The notes below the pieces were generated by a model that saw only the letters and a list, made by a program, of their open reading frames with translations, was not told the DNA's origin and did no database searches. A stretch of 64,000 nt of DNA from Erythrophleum ivorense (taxonomy: Eukaryota; Streptophyta; Magnoliopsida; Fabales; Fabaceae), in contig JAIUCV010000005.1 of NCBI GenBank assembly GCA_026724425.1, forward strand, positions 33,391,784 through 33,455,783. The letters are read 5' to 3'. A program made the translations under genes and the position numbers. Below, one piece after another: positions 23,913 to 36,721 of the stretch (position 1 is its first letter; each line of letters starts with the position of its first letter).

Positions 23913-23957
23913 GTATGTATGTATGTATGTATATTATTATTATTATTATTATTATTA
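23913..23957. repeat. Compound microsatellite (GTAT)n(ATT)n
   Basis: About five GTAT units run directly into about eight ATT units. Confidence 0.9.
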
Positions 23958-24191
23958 CTAAGTCTTCTAGACTATAATATGCTATATTTGCTTGTATTAT
24001 CAAATGGATATGAATTGGTATTGATTAAATTTGTTACATCAAGAAAGTTGAAAGGTAATAAGTTACCTTAATATGTTGTTATGAGTTTGCTTAAATATTT
24101 TGAGTACAAAATGTATTATTAATTGTGTTTTTTTTTTTTTTTGTGAATCAATCATGTAAAAGGTCTTAGTATATGAATTCTATTTAGTATA

Positions 24192-24193
<2 letters not shown>

Positions 24194-24222
<29 letters not shown>

Positions 24223-24242
24223 CATACATACATACATACATA
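24194..24242. repeat. (CATA)n microsatellite
   Basis: About twelve uninterrupted CATA units. Confidence 0.95.
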
Positions 24243-25437
24243 GGTTGGGATTTTGTAAAATGCTAGTTGCTGGCAATAGTTTTATTGGCTCTTGATATAC
24301 TTTGGATATTGCCACATGGTATCTATGATTGAGTATAGAAATGACACTGAGTTAAATGCTCTTTGATGATTTATGGGCTAAGTACTTTTATTTATCTTCA
24401 TGAGCTATTTGCTCACGTTAATACATATATGTGAGACTTGAGAGTTATGCACAACCTTTTTAATAAAGTGTTTTTTTTTTGTTAATTTGTTTTTAGCATA
24501 ACAATCATTTTCTGTTCAATATTTAAGTTTTTAAATGTTTGAATTTAATTTTTATTCCTTTTATTTATTTATTTTATAATTATCTCCTATTAATTTTACA
24601 TCTTGGTTAAAAAATTATCTATATATTACTTGTATTTTTATTTCATTAATGATGTAATAAATTAATTTTTCAATAACTCAAATCCTTAACTTTTTATTTA
24701 TAGCAATTAATTTATACTTCTTTTTATTTCAAGATTTACAAATTTGAATTTTTATTAAAAAAATTATTACATGCCTTTTCATCCTTAAAGTTTTTGTTAT
24801 TTATTATTATGTCAAAACTTATTTTCATTTAGAAAAGTTTGTATCTACTCATCTTTTTTGTTATTTTGCTTTATCTTATATTGATTGAATACTATGACTT
24901 ATTTCATTTATTTTTACGAATAAGGAAATTATGTCCAATGCTCTTCCAGTGTAATGCGGGAGAGTTGTTAGTAAAGAACCACCGATCAACTTATCCAGTA
25001 TCAATTGATTATTGTCTTTGTATGCAGATGTTCATATACTAGGGTTTATATTGGAGTCCATTCCACAAACTATAGGTAGAATTTTCTTTCAGTTATATTT
25101 TGTCTTTAATTAGAAAATGAAAGCGGAGCTTTCTCATTAATTTAATTGGTTGATTGTTATAGACAATTAAGGATGTCTTATTTACAAAGGTATGCTAGAT
25201 TGGTTTCAACTTATTATGAAATGTTGCTATAATATTCAATTATGAATGGAATTTGATGCAAGAGGAAGAAAGGAAATTTATTTAAAATGCACTATCATAT
25301 TAAAGTGTTAGGTTATTCTTACTTCCTATAGGGTTCAGTTGATATGATGAGAAGATAAGATCATGTGCATTTAAGTAGGCTTACATATGCGAGATTTCAT
25401 GTTTCTCTTTTAGGGTGTGACAAGTAGAGTCTCTTCC

Positions 25438-28400
25438 TGTAACGAACAAAATTTTCGTAAAACGATGAAATGAGCCATATTAAAGCAAGTCTATTGAAAT
25501 GAGCTAGATAGTGTCCAAAAAAATTTGGGTAGAGTACTAGGCTCATAAAAATGATAATTCCAAACTCAAATGAAAAGAAAAATGGAGCTAGGATGGTGAA
25601 ACAAATTGTGACGAAAACTAACGAAACATAATGACATTTTTATAAATAAGTGTAACTTTTGAAAAAACACACAAGAGGTCTTTTTAAATGAAAATTTTGA
25701 GTTTCCCAAGATTCTCAGAGGCCTCGAAAACCATGGGAAGTCCCAAGACTAGTAAAGCCCCTCTGGTGTATGTTTTCTAATGGCAGTAAACTTGAACTTT
25801 GATGGATTAGTTCAGGAAGGTTTTAGCTCCAATTTGAGTGATTCCAAAGGCATTTTATTAAATTAGAGACCTAAATTTTATGATGAAAAAAATGGTTCTA
25901 AAAAAAGAGCTAAAACGAAGCCAAAACGAAATTGCCATTATGAAAGGACAAAATTGAAATTTTTGAAAAAGTGAGTTTCTTGAATGTTCCATAAGCTTCT
26001 TGACTCTTCCTCCTCTCATATAGCTCGACTTTCTTTTGCCCAAAATACAAAAAAATAAGCTCTCTCTTAAGCACACAAGAGGAGGAGAGAAAGGGAGAAA
26101 GAAACGAAGGAAAAGGTGAGAAATTTCATAGAATTTTATATTTCTCCTTCTTCCAATCTTGTTCCTCTCTTTCTTAGCTCTCTTTCCATGGTTTATTTAA
26201 ATGAATTGGTTCTGTTTTGAGTCCAAAACAAGGAGGATCAGTTTGAATTGCTTAAGGAGAAGAAAACTAAGGAGAAAAAGTCTTGAAACCAAGTTTGAAT
26301 CTAAGGTATTTCATGGTTTTGTTGTTTCTCCTCTTTGCTTCTTCCTTGTGCACAATTTCGGCCAAACAAGAACCATGAGAGGGGAGGGAGTTCTGCCTAA
26401 AAACAAGAGAGTAACTAGGGTTTTAGATCATGGAGAAGAGGTATATGGCAAGAAATTGCTAGAAAAATCAAAGGAAACTAAGATAGAAAATTGTGGTGTT
26501 CTTTAGGGTTTTATGAAATATGATTTTGTGTGTGTGTTTCCTTGACTAATTTAGTGTTCCATTGAGCTCCTAAGACTCTTAGAAACCTCCCCAAGTGACT
26601 CTCCCATTAAGGAAAAAATCAAAAACTCCAAGAATCTCATTCTTGTCCATAGTTTTGGCCAAGGCTACTTGGAAGGGTTAAGGAGTGTTTTAAATTGTTC
26701 TATCCTTAGTTTAGGGCTTCAAATGATGTTAGAATATGGGAGAAACCATTGGAAAAAATTTAGGAGCCATAGATTAGAAGATGGGACAATGGTGTCCATA
26801 ATGATGCCTTGTGAAGCACCTTAGTTTTTAGCTTATGTAAATGAATGTGTGATGGCTCCAAAGACCTTGAATGAGATCAAGAAGCCTAGAAATGGGAAGA
26901 GAATGAAGCCTAAAATTTGAATTGTAAAGGTTGCTTCAAAGGACCACTTATGGAACCGTTATGTCACTTGTAGGATTAAGTGTGTGTTTAAGAGTAAGAT
27001 TAATGTCTTGGCTTGCTTTAAGTATACAATTGTGTGTTTTTTATGGTGTTTAGGCTAAGAGAACACCAACCCACCTAAGTGTTCTTGTGAGGCCGAAGAA
27101 GAGAAGGAGAAAAACTAAAAAAAGCTTGCATAAATCCAAGGGAAATTCAAGGTAGTTCTTTACCTCATTCTCTTTGCATTCTTGTGTAGATATATATGTC
27201 ATTGTATGCTTGTGTGTGCTCTTGTGACTTGTTGACATTCTACTTGATGCTTTAACATTACATTGGTACTAATGTATTTCCTTGAATGGCCTTGGTTGTG
27301 GAAATGGCCCATAAAAGTGAGGTAATGCCAAAAGTTTCTTAATAAAGGTGAAGAGATACCAAAAGTCTCATGGCATGGATGAGACAAGGCCAAAAGTCTC
27401 TTGGAAGGATGACACCAAGTCAAAAGTTCCTAAGCCAAGGGTGAGGCAAATCCAAAAGTCCTAGAAATGGGGTGAGGCAAATCAAAAGTCCCTAGAACAT
27501 GTTCTTGGCTTGAATGTGACTAGGTGGCATAGAAATTGTGACTTTGCATATTTTATAATTGTCAAACTTTCCATACATATGCTTTGGTGTGTATATCCCA
27601 TGAATGTGTATATGAATAGGTGTGTGAGCTATTGAGATTCCATGAATCTCATTCCCCTTCCCTCTTCCTTCTTAAAATGTCTTGGTGGTGTTCAAAAACC
27701 AAAGGATGCAAGCCAAGGAAATTAAGATGCCATACTTTGAACAATTTGTAGCTTCCTTTGTATCTAAATATCAAAGTGAACTTGTACATATTATTTTTAA
27801 GTTGTAGACCATTGAAAAAATGTAAAATGATGTATGAATATGGTGTAGACCTTATGTGACACTAAATCAATGGAATTATGAAATTTGGCTCTTGGATGGC
27901 TTGTATGTAACTATGTATTAATGGATGTTGGATAGCCAATTTGAAATGTATGGTGTTTGAGACCACTTGGACAGTTCATACACGTCATATTCATGCTTTT
28001 AAACTTGCCCAAGAGGTGCCAAATCCAAAAGGAAGTCATTTGGACCAAAGTGATGCCTTATAAGAAGCAAAAGTGACCATTTGGGTGAGTTATATCACTT
28101 TTTGTCCAAATGAGCTCTCATTGATATGAAATTTGACATGCATTTAGAGCTTGTTAAGAGCTTTTTGAAAAGATAAAGTGCAAAATATTTAGAGGTCTAT
28201 AGAATTTTTGAAATTGGCTGAAAAATCAAAATTTGTTGTTAGTACTGTTCATTTGGTCCGAAATGAATCTCTATCACTAATGGGTCAAATGAAGTCCAAT
28301 TGCAATGAAACTTTATAGAGAGAAACTAGACTTTCCCAGTGACCTATGACAACTAAAAGAACTCAATTGGATGTCTAAAGAGGAATATATAAATTTTTGA

Positions 28401-29071
28401 AATTATTGTTATGTTTCAGGCACACCTCCAAACCCGTGTTATTGTTTGATTGATTTTCGAGGTTTGAATGCTGTTGAATTGGTTTAAAACCATTTTTCTC
28501 CCTCTATTTAATATTTGTAACTTTCCAAATTGGTATAGATTGCATGGATTGGATTTTTGTGGCGTTAATTATGAATTTCCAATGTTTATATTAGTAAACT
28601 GTATCAGAATTCTGGGCAGTCTAACCTCCTCATTTTTCTATTGTCAAACATAGCCTAGATGAGACTTTCATGACTATAAATGATTTTTATGTAAAGTTAA
28701 CATCTAGATCTTTCAAACAAGCTATGGCTTGCTTAATTTTTATTTTTCTAGATTTAGTTATAATTTTTCAACATTGCCTCAAATTTTGCCACCCTAGAAC
28801 CCGAGGCAAAACATGATTATTTTGGATTTTTGGTTCTTGATCGGTGGTTTATGTGAAGTTTTGAGATGTTTATAACTTGTATGGATGGAAAATGATTAGA
28901 GAATGATGTTGGGGAACTCAAGGGGTCCATATAATGTGAAAGGAAAATTTAATCTCCGACATAACACAAATAAATTCATTATTTTCATATACTTTTATTG
29001 GATTTTCCTTGAGAATATGTGTAAGCCTTCTTGAATTGAGAAATATGGCATTAGAATACTATGGTATGGCA
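25438..29071 (+). mobile_element. Solo LTR, copy 2 (3.6 kb)
   Basis: It starts TGTAACGAAC and ends TGGTATGGCA, flanked by the 5-bp duplication CTTCC at 25433-25437 and 29072-29076. It shares with copy 3 a 5' region including TTTTGAGTTT...AGAGGCCT, AAACCATGGGAAG and GATTTGAGTGATTC. It shares with all copies the GAGCTATTGAGATTC word (27627) and the 40-bp repeats (27300-27505). No reverse transcriptase, gag or other coding lies inside; the 101-codon ORF at 26201 is unrelated to any family I know. Confidence 0.8.
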
Positions 29072-29076
29072 CTTCC

Positions 29077-31561
29077 TATAAAATAAAACCAAAATTTCTT
29101 CTTGCTAATTTGGATTGGGTCGATGGGTGATTTGAAAGCCCAAGGTCTTGGTCTTGTAACTAATTAATCCATTAACTTGTTTGGTTTTTATCAGGTTTTG
29201 ACTAATTTAATCAGTTTTTTATTGATTTTTTAAGGCTAATTCAGAGATTCAATCAGATTGAAATTATGGATGATTCATTGGTTTTTTTAGTCTAACTGGT
29301 TAGATTTTTCAAATTATGGTTAAAATGTAATTTATACTTGTACACAACACCTTATCTACATAGATTATTGATTGGTTTTACGTAAGCAATTCATCAAGCG
29401 GAGAATATTCTAAAAAGAGAAGGATTTTGTTTTTTTCTATCTAATATGCAATCAAGCTTACATTAACAAGATGCAATCCATTTGTTCATGAATGTTCTTT
29501 TCGGTGCGTTTAATGTGTGGTTTAAGATTAGCATGCTTCTGCATGTTTCCTATACGGAAGATTTTAAGGTTTTTAGTTAGAATATTCTTTCTATCTATAA
29601 CTGAGGTTGTTCTATTCATCACGTCATGTCCTCTTCATTAATTTATTTATTGTAACATTTTTGGTTGATATCTCTTCCCTCTGTTCTGTTTTGCAATTCC
29701 TTGAAGATTGATAATTTGCTGATTATGTTGCTAGATAATTAACCTATGTAGATGACTCTTTTGACATGAATTTAATTTGTTGATTCTGGTATAAGGTGTT
29801 TGTGGTACTCATCGACTCCTCAAAGGAGTTGGTTTATCTTTTTAGCGTAATTGTTGCTAAGGTTAAATTTTCTAATGACAATTTTATTCCCTTTATTTTC
29901 CTATCATTAAAATAGTATGCTAATTACATTTTATTTACTGTTATTTTACAATTGATTTATTATTTTGATAAAATTTTATTTCTTCTTAAGTAACATGTTA
30001 TCTTTTAAGTAATAATTACATATAATCAAACACCTGTATCAACACTTTAGATAAATAGTTGCAAGTTCCCCTAACCTCAAAAGCCAATGAGGTAGAACCG
30101 GATTAGAAGACTGTGCTCGTGAGGCGCTCCTATCAGATAAAAATGAACATTTAGCAACTTCTAAGATTGAAAGGGATTTACAATTTTTTTGGTTATTATA
30201 TTGGTTATTCTCAATCTTTTTTTTAAACTACTTTCTAGTATTTTTTATTAAAAAGATTTTTCTGTTTACCTATATTTTTAAATCAATAATGTTTTTTCAT
30301 TTATATTGAAAGAAGATATATTTTTAGAAAATTCATAATAATGGAAATGAAATGCCATTTAATGTCTGAACCTTATAGCTGCGAATATATAAGAAGATAT
30401 GGTGTGCATACATGGTTTTTTTTGTTGGGGCAATTCTTAGCGGCCTTTTGTTTTTTTGGTTATTATTCTTTTCTTTTTTTTAATGAAAGCCGTCATTGTC
30501 GTCTAGCAAAACGCCCTAAAAAAATTCTTACCAGAAAGAATATACAAAAAAATGTACATATTCCTTAACCACGATTAGGGTTTTTTTTTTTAACTTCTCG
30601 TTATAATTTGTTTGCTTGATTTATAATAAATGTAACTTTGAATAAATTTATTAAAAAAAAACTTTGAATAAATAAAAAGATAAAAGGTAAGTAGAGTTTT
30701 TATATTTTTATTATCATATTTGTTTATATTTATTATTATGTTTTTCAATAAAAATATAGTAAATATAATTTTTTACAACATAATATTATATAATTAGATC
30801 TTTCAAAATAATTATTTTTATGTTATGCTTTTATTAAAAATTTTGATAACTAACACTTAAAAACTCTTCCATTGAGTATTGAAAATTACCCCATAAGAAT
30901 TTGCTGAAGACCAAGTTACTCTACCTGGCTGCCTAGTTTTCTCATACTTTGGCAGCAGTGTGTAGCTCTTCGCTTATTGGCTTGGTACAGTAGTAGCTCG
31001 GCGTTCTTCTAATTCAACTGATCAACCCTTTCACTTAGCGAGTTTATGGTGCCATATTTCGTTTTTGTATAGAGAAAAAACTGACCCATCATATAGTGGC
31101 TTCGACGTTCATTCATCTCACACGACAATTCCTTCGTTGGCGTTCAAAAGCTAGATCGAGTAACCATGGTGGCCAGTCGAGTTGGGCCTTCAAGCGCTCC
31201 TTACTGAAAACATCGTCATCTTCATCCCTGTATGCAGCGACATATCCTCTGCTTTAATCTTAGAAATTACTGATATGAGGTGAGGCTTTATTCTCCATTC
31301 CATGATTGTTGATTCCTAGAATCATCTAGCGAAAGTAGAATAAACAAAATAATTCAGCTGTTTATTCAGCTAATGTTACCTTTGATATCAACCCCTCTTT
31401 GCTTCTAGTGGTTAATGGATTGGAAATCCCATTTGTACCCATTCAAAGGATAAATCCAATTTCTCCCCATATTGCAGATTTCTAGGGACAGGCTGTAACT
31501 AGTTCACATCAAGGAACTTTCTCCTAAGACGGGAGATTTATAAGTTTAAGAGATTCTCTTA
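29077..31561. other. No confident gene; one possible orphan exon
   Basis: AT-rich DNA with a less AT-rich island at about 30890-31330. The ORF at 30341-30568 is a T-rich translation. The island holds the possible exon listed separately. Confidence 0.4.
31113..31253 (-). pseudogene. Possible orphan coding exon, family not recognised
   Basis: On the minus strand about 46 codons read SRGYVAAYRDEDDDVF then KERLKAQLDWPPWLLDLAFE and RQRRN, and stop at 31113. The composition is protein-like and unlike the AT-rich surroundings. A possible AAAGCAG acceptor lies just upstream and the frame is closed before it. I do not recognise the family and see no partner exons. It could be a last-exon relic or chance. 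Confidence 0.25.
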
Positions 31562-31570
31562 TTTAATGAA
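31562..31570. repeat. 9-bp target-site duplication, left copy (TTTAATGAA)
   Basis: TTTAATGAA is repeated exactly at 31877-31885. Nine bases is the duplication length of Mutator-like elements. Confidence 0.9.
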
Positions 31571-31876
31571 AAGAAAATTACAAATAAAGACCCATATGTT
31601 ATAAAATTTATAATGAAGGACTTTAAATATTAAAATTTTCATTAAAGATTATCATTATTATTAGGTTTTAAAAAATTTTACTATTAGTTTTAAGAGATTT
31701 ATCATTGGGTATAAGAAAATTCAGCACTTTCCCTATATTGGGTAATAAATCTTCTAAAATTAATAGTAAAATCTTTTAAAATCTTATGATAATGATGATT
31801 TTTAAAAATAATTTTGATTTTTAAAATATTTTATTATAAATTTTATAGCATCTAGATTCTTTATTGTAATTTTCCC
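31571..31876. mobile_element. Fold-back MITE of Mutator type (306 bp)
   Basis: The two halves are inverted copies of each other. The left half starts AAGAAAATTACAAATAAAG and the right half, read inverted, starts GGGAAAATTACAATAAAG. Complementarity extends over about 130 bp per arm around a short centre near 31700-31735. The exact 9-bp flanking duplication and GGGAAAATTACA-type end fit the Mutator superfamily. It is non-coding. Confidence 0.88.
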
Positions 31877-31885
31877 TTTAATGAA

Positions 31886-34129
31886 TTAGTCTTTTGAATT
31901 ACATTCGTCTTTTAAATGTATACTTATAAAATAGGCTCTTTGCATACCCCATGTGTCAAGATTTAGGTTGGGCCCATGAGACTATTCCTTTGCACAAAAG
32001 CCAATTTGAAGAAACTAAAACTCTTACAAGAATAATGAATTGGGACCTAATCTTCTGGATCTTTAATAAATAGGAAAATTCAAAAGGGATCATAATCAAT
32101 AAAAAAAACTTGCAAGAAGCAAGTCTCGTATGCCTAGGGAGAATGTTAGCACTACCTTGATAACAAATCAACCTCATCCCTTAGCTTTTAGCTTTGTTTG
32201 GATTAAGAAGATTGCTAAGGTGGTTTGCAATTCTTTTTTTTTTTTTTTTGCGAAATCGTTAATTTTACACTTGTCACTATTTTCTTGTGCTTTGTTGGTA
32301 AATTAATGTCTCATTGTAGATACATATAAATTAACAAGTATACTAATCAAACAAGTAATAAAATAATAATTAGTATATCTCTTCCACGAGGATTGTTATC
32401 ACTCATATTCTAGATATTTTTGTATATTTTCTCAATGCACAATTCTTTATAAATATGTATGTACAACTACTATCCTAGTTATTAGAAATCCAATAATACA
32501 AATATGGCATAAGAATATAAAAACCCAGACAAATAAAGACTCAATAAAGATAATGACTCATACAAAAGACTTTAAGGATTCAAACGTAAATGTTATCCTA
32601 ATTACTACACTCTTTAGCACTTAGTGTTTACCATCAACTTCTTATTTATTATGGATAGTAAGAATTCTTAATGTATTAATTCACCTCTCAATACAAATTA
32701 AATTTTCCTAAACTTAACCTCTCTTAAATAGCCATTTCAAGACTTATCTAAGTTCAATTATTCATATGAAACATTAATGTTTAATGAATTCAAGTTTAAT
32801 TAACCTAAAGACTCCTCTTGGAGAAAATTACAATTAACTAAAATGTGCTATATATGTAAACCAAACACCTTTCGTTCAAAAAACTTAATGGCATATGCTA
32901 GATCTAGTTATCCTAATGTAAAGACTCTTATAAAATGAAATCACACTTAGACTCAATTTCATGAGACTTCCTAGCTAAAGTCTTAACTTAAAGACTCTTC
33001 CTAGACGAAACTAGGTTTTAACAATTATCAATGTGTTTGCTATAAAAGCATACATGCAAGTATATATATCACACAAGTAATACAATAATAAATAAAAGTA
33101 TTGTTTTTTTGTGAGAATTTGTCATTATGGTAATTGCTAAGTACTAAATTATATACCTTAATATAAACCAAGCCAACAATAAATAGAAAGCAACATCAAC
33201 TAAATTAAAAATATAAATATAACAAAATAAAAAGAGATGGAATTCTAAACTAAATTAGGAAGTAATAGGTTTAGAATTATGATTTCCATTTCCCCTAACA
33301 TTTCATAGAAACTTAGTATACTCTCTTTAACAATTTGTTTAATGACACAATTTATTAACTTAGGATTCCTAATTAACTACAAGTTTCTTCCAAATTACCT
33401 ATAGGTGTATTTCCTTAAACTAATTCACAATTTCTTATACAATTGGCTAAGAGACTTAATTAAGAATGGGTCATAATTATGGATATATAAGGCTGATAAG
33501 TATATTCTTATCTTACAAGCGAATTGACTCATTCAACTCGACAAGTGACTCCCTATACTACCTAATCTATTGTCTAGTTGTAAATTCCCTTTCCCAAGTT
33601 TATTTAGGTCAACATTGAATTTGCTGCTCAATTGCTCCACAATAGTATAAAGGAAAGTCTTAGAAAACTCTCTATAGTGAAGAATTCAAACATTAACCCT
33701 TTACTAAAATCATTTACTTCTATACTTTTAAAAATTCAATTTTGTACACCTGATCTATCACTGCTATCTTAGGAATGAATTTGAACTTATTTTAGAGTCT
33801 ATTTTTTAAATTCATGATTGAAACCTATTTTCATTAGTTAAGAAGTTCAAAACAATACATTAAAGTATTAACTAAAAACAATTATAAGGTAGAATATGTT
33901 AGAAAATAATATATCTTTGAAAGTGAAATCAATCTAGCTAATGATAAAATGTTTAGGTAGTGTGCCCTAGATCTTAGGTTCAAACATCTCTACGTAAATA
34001 AAAATCATATTTTTGAAGATTATATTATCATCCTAGAAATACAGATGGAACAAAAAAATTTAACATTGTAGAATGCTATCGACCCACTATTGGAGACAAT
34101 GTTATTTGATTTTGTGAACAAGTTTTTAG
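31886..34129. other. No gene seen
   Basis: AT-rich DNA downstream of the kinase pseudogene. It contains poly-T (32235-32250) and repeated AT-rich words. The ORF at 31956-32177 has no recognisable domain. Confidence 0.4.
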
Positions 34130-36200
34130 CTATTGAATAATTTTAATTACTTTTTCTTCATCTTTTAAGTTTGAGTATGCAAGTTTTTTGGGGGTTGCTA
34201 TGTGGTCACCTTCATTTCTTAACATTGAAGAAACTTTCAGCATGCATGGCCTATCTTCTACATTTTCTTGGACACAAAAGAGAGCAATTTGCAAGCATCT
34301 CATTAATTTGCATGATGAAGATGTATCATCAAGTGAGGAATCCACAAACTCTATGCCTTTTCTTTCTTTCCATGGGATGTGCGCCTAAAATGATTAAGGA
34401 AACCAAGTAAAAGAGAGTGAAAATCATTGTTCTCTCCATATATGTCTGATGTCCTTTTACCACTAACAATTCGTAGGAGGAGGACACCAAAGCTGTACAC
34501 ATAAGATTTAATGGAGTACAATCCTTGTTAACATATTCAGGAGGCATGTAACTACTACAAAAGATGATGAAGAATGTAACATATTGGCAAAGTGATTCAG
34601 TGGAATAGCTAAGCATATATGTAAAAACTTATGTTACGAAGAGCTATTAGTAGAGTACTCACTCTGTTCCAACAACCTTACAAGTGTTTGCTTCATGTTT
34701 ATCTTTTGTGAATGTTCTTGCTGTTTCAAAGTCTGAAATTTTTGGCTTTATCTTATGGTCCAATGATATATTGCTAGCTTTTAAGTCTCTATGAAGCATC
34801 ATCGACCTAGAATACTCTTGGAGATAAATAAGCCCTTGAATAACTCCCTCAATAATACAAACATGTTGTCTCCAATCCAACAGATGTTGCTTCATAAGGT
34901 CTATGTCAAAATTAGTTAACAAAAATTGAGTTATATAAAAAAATGTAAAGCAATTAAATAGAAGGAGCATAAATTTATCAATTTCTAAATGTAGAGCATA
35001 CATATAAAAAAAAAAGAGCAATACTCTAAGAGGGGTGAGCAAAAAATTCATGTGAGATTTATTGACATTCTTTTTTACAAGCATCACTATACCAATTGAA
35101 TATTTATTATTGGCATGCCTTTATTTAAGGTCTTCATTGAAACTACACTTCAAATTCACTCATACTCACAATTGAGAGTTGTAAAGAGTGCTAACCAAAA
35201 AGGTAAAAGTCAAGGCTTTTGTTTAGCATGTATTCATAGACCAACAAACTATTCTTCTTTATCAATGTAGAAACCCAATAGTTGAACAAGATTGACATGT
35301 TGTAGTTTTGTAGCAAGTTTTACCTCATTTTTAAATTCCTCAAATCCTTGTGTAGAACTTTTTGATCGTTTTTTCATTACTATTTCTTTACCATTTGGTA
35401 ATATGCCCTAAAGAAATAAGAATTATTGGAATCTTTAACATAATATAGTTATAAGTTTTTTTTTGCCAATAGACAAAATATAATGATAATATAATCACTT
35501 AAGAAATTGCATAATTTGACTTCAAAATTTTAGTGTGGATCCATACGTACTAATCCTGTTGTATGGATAATCTCCTTCTTGGTATGAATAGTCATTGAAA
35601 GGCATCCCTTGTATTGCAATTTTATGTGATAAATTTTGGTGAATATCATTATCAACTTTTTTATTTTATTTTATTATTTGATGTGTTATGAAACTTTATA
35701 ATTTAAATGTAGTAGATACTATGAAATTGAATATGAAGCCATATGAGAAATCAGTTGCATTAAGATGGAAGTCTCTCCCATGCCTACATAGCAGAAAAAT
35801 CCTACTCCCCAAGCATAAGATCAAGCAACTAGAAGTTGTTTTGTTGAAATTTTACCTTGTAAACAAGTCCAAAATCACCTTCTCCAATCTTGTTTTCAAT
35901 TGAGAGTCTTTTCGTAGCCCCTTTAATATTAGAGACTATAAATCAGGAGCATTGCCATGAAAATGTCCTGCAAATTCTTTATTTGCTTTAGACTAAGAAT
36001 CTCTTGCAGCTATAGCCATCCCTATATACAAAAATAAAATAGTTAGTAGATAGAGAGAGTAAGAATTCGTAAATGGACAATAAAAGCAATTGAAAATATT
36101 ACCCTTTAATTTGAACACTCCCCTCCTTAGAATGTAGATTATGACACCAAATAGCAAAGTAGATACAACAGCTGTACTCAAAAAAATCTTTACCATAATG
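34130..36200 (-). pseudogene. Kinase half of a dead chitinase-like receptor kinase (copy 2)
   Basis: Exons 2-7 of the intact gene at 56128-59757 can be followed in the same order: exon 7 (34130-34384; WKERKGIEFVDSSLDD, ending after YSNLKDEEK), exon 6 (about 34415-34560; PPEYVN), exon 5 (34662-34900; LLDWR, HRDLKASN), exon 4 (about 35195-35410; GILPNGKEI, STQGFEEFKNEV), exon 3 (35858-36031; GMAIAARDS, ENKIGEGDFGLVYK) and the membrane exon (36105-36200). Damage includes a one-base loss in exon 6 before LYSIKSYVYSF, a frameshift in exon 4 after IDKEE, stops in exon 3, and DFG changed to DFE. The ATP-loop and HRD remain recognisable, so loss is fairly recent or the copy decayed slowly. Confidence 0.88.
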
Positions 36201-36721
36201 TAAATTAGGGATATTCATCAATATTGACTTGAGGTTTTTTAAAAAATTATGACTGTTAATGTTTTTACTGGTGATACTGAGTTTTATATAATAATAATCT
36301 GGAAACATGCGAAATGTTAGCTTTACATCCTTATAAAAAAAATTGAAAGAATCTAGTTGTAATTGTTTAATTATGCTTTTGACTCTTTATAATAAAGGTA
36401 AATAAGTAAAGATGCAAGAGCAATAAAATAGGTACAAATCATTCTAAATAATTATAGAAAAGAAACCAATGTTGAGGATATGATACTTATATTTTAATCA
36501 TACAAATTAGCCTTACACAAAAAAAAAATCATTATGTAATTAATTAAAAGTTTTTAGAACATATTGGAGCAATCGCGGCAAGTAAACAATTAATAAAGGC
36601 GCATAAAGTGTAGATTGGAATTGGATGAAGCATGACATAAACCAATCTTTAGTTCTTTATAGTGTCATATTAGAAAATGATTTGCATAGAGAAATGAGTA
36701 GAATTTAAGAGAAATGACTTA

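Larger units (their letters stand above)
22880..25432. other. Non-coding AT-rich DNA with microsatellites
   Basis: No gene seen. It contains the microsatellites listed separately and an (AAT)n tract near 23586-23635. The ORFs at 23428 and 24839 are translations of simple or AT-rich sequence. Confidence 0.45.

Noticed and set aside
24194..24242. Regular short repeats as a CRISPR-like array
   Set aside because: It is an uninterrupted CATA microsatellite without spacers, in a plant genome.
25416..25437. TGTGACAAG as the start of solo LTR copy 2
   Set aside because: The flanking TAGGG is not repeated at any plausible 3' end, whereas starting at 25438 gives an exact CTTCC duplication.
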